A DNA stretch of 64,000 nt from Alphaproteobacteria bacterium. Its GTDB lineage: Bacteria; Pseudomonadota; Alphaproteobacteria; Rhizobiales; Rhizobiaceae. The position numbers and the translations under genes were made by a program. The notes under the pieces were generated by a model. It saw only the letters and a program-made list of their open reading frames with translations. It was not told the origin of the DNA and searched no databases. The stretch lies in NCBI GenBank assembly GCA_016861165.1, contig BOKV01000006.1:1-64000 (forward strand), read 5' to 3'. Shown here piece by piece: positions 62,136 to 64,000 of the stretch. Each line of letters starts with the position of its first letter. Position 1 is the stretch's first letter.

Positions 62136-63116
62136 ATGCCGACCAGACGCAGCGTTCTTTTCGGACTCGGTATCGCGGGCGGGGCGGCCGCCATGGGCGC
62201 CGGCGGCATCGGCGCCACATACTGGAACGACATCACGCGCATCCGCGAAGCGCTTCGCGCCCAACCGAGCACCGTGATCGAGAGCCGTCATGGCGCGCTC
62301 GAATATGCCGAGGCCGGCGAGGGCCCGCCGGTGCTCATGATTCATGGCACTGGCGGCGGCTTCGATCAGGGGCTGTTGTTCACGCGTCGCCTTGTCGATG
62401 CGGGCTATCGGGTTGTCGCGCCATCCCGTTTCGGCTATCTGCGCTCGGCGTTCCCCGACGATCCGTCGTCGGAAAACCAGGCGGATGCCCTCATCGACCT
62501 TTTGGACCATCTGGGCATCGAGCAGATCGCGGTGGCCGGCGGGTCGGCGGGCGCGTTGCCCGCCATGGCTGTCGCGATAAGGCATCCCGACCGCACCGCC
62601 GCGCTCATCACCATCGTGCCGGCTGCTTACGCACCCGGCCGTCCGCCGGCGCGCCCGTGGAGCGCGTCGCAGACCTGGCTAGCCGAAAACGTGCTCGGCT
62701 CGGATTTCCTGTTCTGGTCGGCCATGACGACGATGCGCGATACGATGCTCCGCACCCTGCTGGCCACCGATCCGGCGCTGGTGGCGGCGGCTTCCGCCGA
62801 CGAGCAGGCGAGGGTTGCCGAAATCCTGCGCGGCATCCTGCCCGTCAGCGCCCGCGCGCGCGGACTGCTCAACGACGCGCGGATGGCCGGCGATCCGGCC
62901 CCGATGGATCTGGCTTCGATCCGCGCGCCGACGCTGGCGATTTCGCTCGATGACGACTTCTTCCTGACCGCCGACGCCGCCCGTCACATCGCCGATAGCG
63001 TGTCGGGCGCGCGGCTGATCGTCTATCCCGAAGGCGGTCATGTCTGGGTCGGACGCGACCAGGAGATGTTTGGCGCAGTCGACGGGTTTCTGCGAGAAAC
63101 GGGGTATCAAGGATGA
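62136..63116 (+). CDS. Alpha/beta hydrolase with Tat-like signal, inside the urt operon
   Basis: A 326-residue alpha/beta-fold hydrolase. The N-terminus MPTRRSVLFGLGIAGGAAAMGAGG has a twin-arginine-type signal, so the protein probably folds before export. The core has the oxyanion HGTGGGF near residue 69, the nucleophile elbow VAGGSAGALPAMAVA near residue 134, LAISLDDDFFLTADAARH (acid) and YPEGGHVWVG (catalytic His). It lies between urtD and urtE, and its stop overlaps urtE by 4 nt. This gene is not part of the normal urt set; its substrate is unknown. Confidence 0.88.
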   Translation: MPTRRSVLFGLGIAGGAAAMGAGGIGATYWNDITRIREALRAQPSTVIESRHGALEYAEAGEGPPVLMIHGTGGGFDQGLLFTRRLVDAGYRVVAPSRFGYLRSAFPDDPSSENQADALIDLLDHLGIEQIAVAGGSAGALPAMAVAIRHPDRTAALITIVPAAYAPGRPPARPWSASQTWLAENVLGSDFLFWSAMTTMRDTMLRTLLATDPALVAAASADEQARVAEILRGILPVSARARGLLNDARMAGDPAPMDLASIRAPTLAISLDDDFFLTADAARHIADSVSGARLIVYPEGGHVWVGRDQEMFGAVDGFLRETGYQG

Positions 63117-63811
63117 TGCTGAACGTTGAAAACATCCACCTGCACTATGGCGCCGCCGAGGCGCTGCGCGGCGTCTCGATCGCGGCCGCGCCCGGCTCGG
63201 TCACCTGCGTGCTCGGCCGCAACGGCGTTGGCAAGACCTCGATGCTGCGTGCCATCGTCGGCCACCACCCGCCGAGCAGCGGCACCATCACCTTCGAGGG
63301 GCGGGCGCTTGGCCGGACGCCGCCCTATGAGCGCGCGCGCGCCGGCATCGCCTATGTGCCGCAGGGGCGCGAGATCTTTCCGCTGCTCACCGTGCGCGAG
63401 AACCTGCAGACCGGCTACGCGGCGGTGGCGGCCAAGGATCGCTCCATTCCGGGCGAGGTGTTCGAGCTGTTCCCGGTGCTCAACGACATGCTGGGCCGGC
63501 GCGGCGGCGACCTGTCGGGCGGCCAGCAGCAGCAGCTCGCGATCGGCCGGGCGCTGGTGACGCGGCCGAAGCTGCTGGTCCTCGACGAGCCGACCGAGGG
63601 CATCCAGCCGTCGATCATCAAGGATATCGGCCGCGCCATCCGTTACCTGCGCGACGCCGCCGGGCTCGCCATCCTGCTGGTCGAGCAGTACCTCGACTTC
63701 TGCCGGGAACTGGCCGATGTCGTCTACATCATGGATCGCGGCCGCATTGTCCACGAGGGACCGGCGGCCGACCTCGACCGCGAGTCGGTGCGCAGCCATC
63801 TGACCGTGTAG
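63113..63811 (+). CDS. urtE: Urea ABC transporter ATP-binding protein UrtE
   Basis: A 232-residue LivF-type ATPase. It begins LNVENIHLHYGAAEALRGVSI, with Walker A LGRNGVGKTSMLRAIVG near residue 38, signature LSGGQQQQLAIGRALVT near residue 138 and Walker B LVLDEPTEGIQPSI. It overlaps the hydrolase stop by 4 nt (ATGATG at 63113). It completes the urea transporter with UrtA-D. Confidence 0.95.
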   Translation: MMLNVENIHLHYGAAEALRGVSIAAAPGSVTCVLGRNGVGKTSMLRAIVGHHPPSSGTITFEGRALGRTPPYERARAGIAYVPQGREIFPLLTVRENLQTGYAAVAAKDRSIPGEVFELFPVLNDMLGRRGGDLSGGQQQQLAIGRALVTRPKLLVLDEPTEGIQPSIIKDIGRAIRYLRDAAGLAILLVEQYLDFCRELADVVYIMDRGRIVHEGPAADLDRESVRSHLTV

Positions 63812-63833
63812 GTGGTGGCCGGACGCCGGGCGC

Positions 63834-64000
63834 TCACTCGCCGTGGTCGACCCGGACGAAGACCAGTTCGCAAATGTTGCCGTGCTCGTAGACCCAGGCT
63901 TCGCGATCGGCGAGGAAGAAGCGCCGGTCGGGCGGGAAGCTGTCGATATCGAGTTCGTCGATATCGATCAGCGTCTCCTCCATCATGCGCGCATAGCGGT
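63834..64000 (-). CDS. Unidentified protein, partial at window edge
   Basis: The minus-strand frame runs off the right edge: RYARMMEETLIDIDELDIDS then FPPDRRFFLADREAWVYEHG and ICELVFVRVDHGE before a TGA at 63834-63836. If translation starts at the in-frame ATG inside this stretch (MMEETL), it could be a complete protein of about 50 residues; otherwise it is the tail of a larger protein. I do not recognise the family. It is convergent with urtE. Confidence 0.4.
   Translation of the reverse strand, partial: RYARMMEETLIDIDELDIDSFPPDRRFFLADREAWVYEHGNICELVFVRVDHGE

Noticed and set aside
1..64000. tRNA, rRNA or CRISPR array
   Set aside because: No cloverleaf, ribosomal sequence or regularly spaced repeat was seen on reading through.

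Overview
The window looks like chromosomal DNA of a high-GC alphaproteobacterium, most likely a Hyphomicrobiales (Rhizobiales) member. Pointers are the class I lysyl-tRNA synthetase, fused CysNC, the two-domain dCTP deaminase, a RutR/PreTA-type pyrimidine pathway, UrtABCDE, and a CTCTCCCC-type rhizobial intergenic palindrome. The genus cannot be fixed by eye. Most of the window is very GC-rich; hand-counted lines in core genes reach 70-80% GC. About 1-10,900 and the toxin-antitoxin insert near 43.6-44.2 kb are clearly lower (52-63% in the lines I counted).

Layout. (1) 1-10,900, accessory island: a small ribbon-helix-helix protein, a giant protein with two GHKL (HSP90/sacsin-like) ATPase modules that is split by a one-base frameshift, and an SNF2-type helicase overlapping it by 4 nt. 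This resembles a two-gene anti-phage module. The island ends in a scar where an IS481-like transposase tail abuts the head of a truncated nitroreductase. (2) 11.0-23 kb, housekeeping and mixed genes: methyltransferase, DsbA-like isomerase, S24 repressor with a palindrome in front of it, thermonuclease-like protein, lysK, TerB, a periplasmic binding protein, a membrane glycosyltransferase, pentapeptide protein, dCTP deaminase, MpaB-like oxygenase, folD. (3) 23-27.2 kb, a minus-strand catabolic operon: DUF2783, FAD monooxygenase, RibD-like reductase, FAH-family hydrolase, AhpD-like protein. (4) 27.6-31.2 kb, sulfate activation: cysQ-cysD-cysNC. (5) 31.5-37 kb: a GNAT/ATP-grasp fusion and an Mla/MCE lipid-transport operon whose MCE protein is fused to an auxiliary-lipoprotein-like domain. 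(6) 37.2-55 kb, reductive pyrimidine catabolism: an ABC importer, cupin, dihydropyrimidinase, Zn-dependent amidohydrolase, beta-alanine-type transaminase, RutR, and PreA/PreT. RutR-like boxes lie at 47183 and 55088. The block is interrupted by a PemK/MazE-like module with duplication scars, a HicAB module, and an MFS/EamA/MarR/GST group. (7) 55.2-56.7 kb: a sulfotransferase-like gene and rpe, which has no ATG/GTG/TTG start and probably uses CTG. (8) 57.0-63.8 kb, a urea ABC transporter (urtABCDE) behind a sigma-54 promoter, with an alpha/beta hydrolase gene embedded between urtD and urtE.

The joint theme of the core is nitrogen scavenging (pyrimidines, urea). The accessory parts are defence-like or toxin-antitoxin modules. 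No tRNA, rRNA or CRISPR array was recognised.
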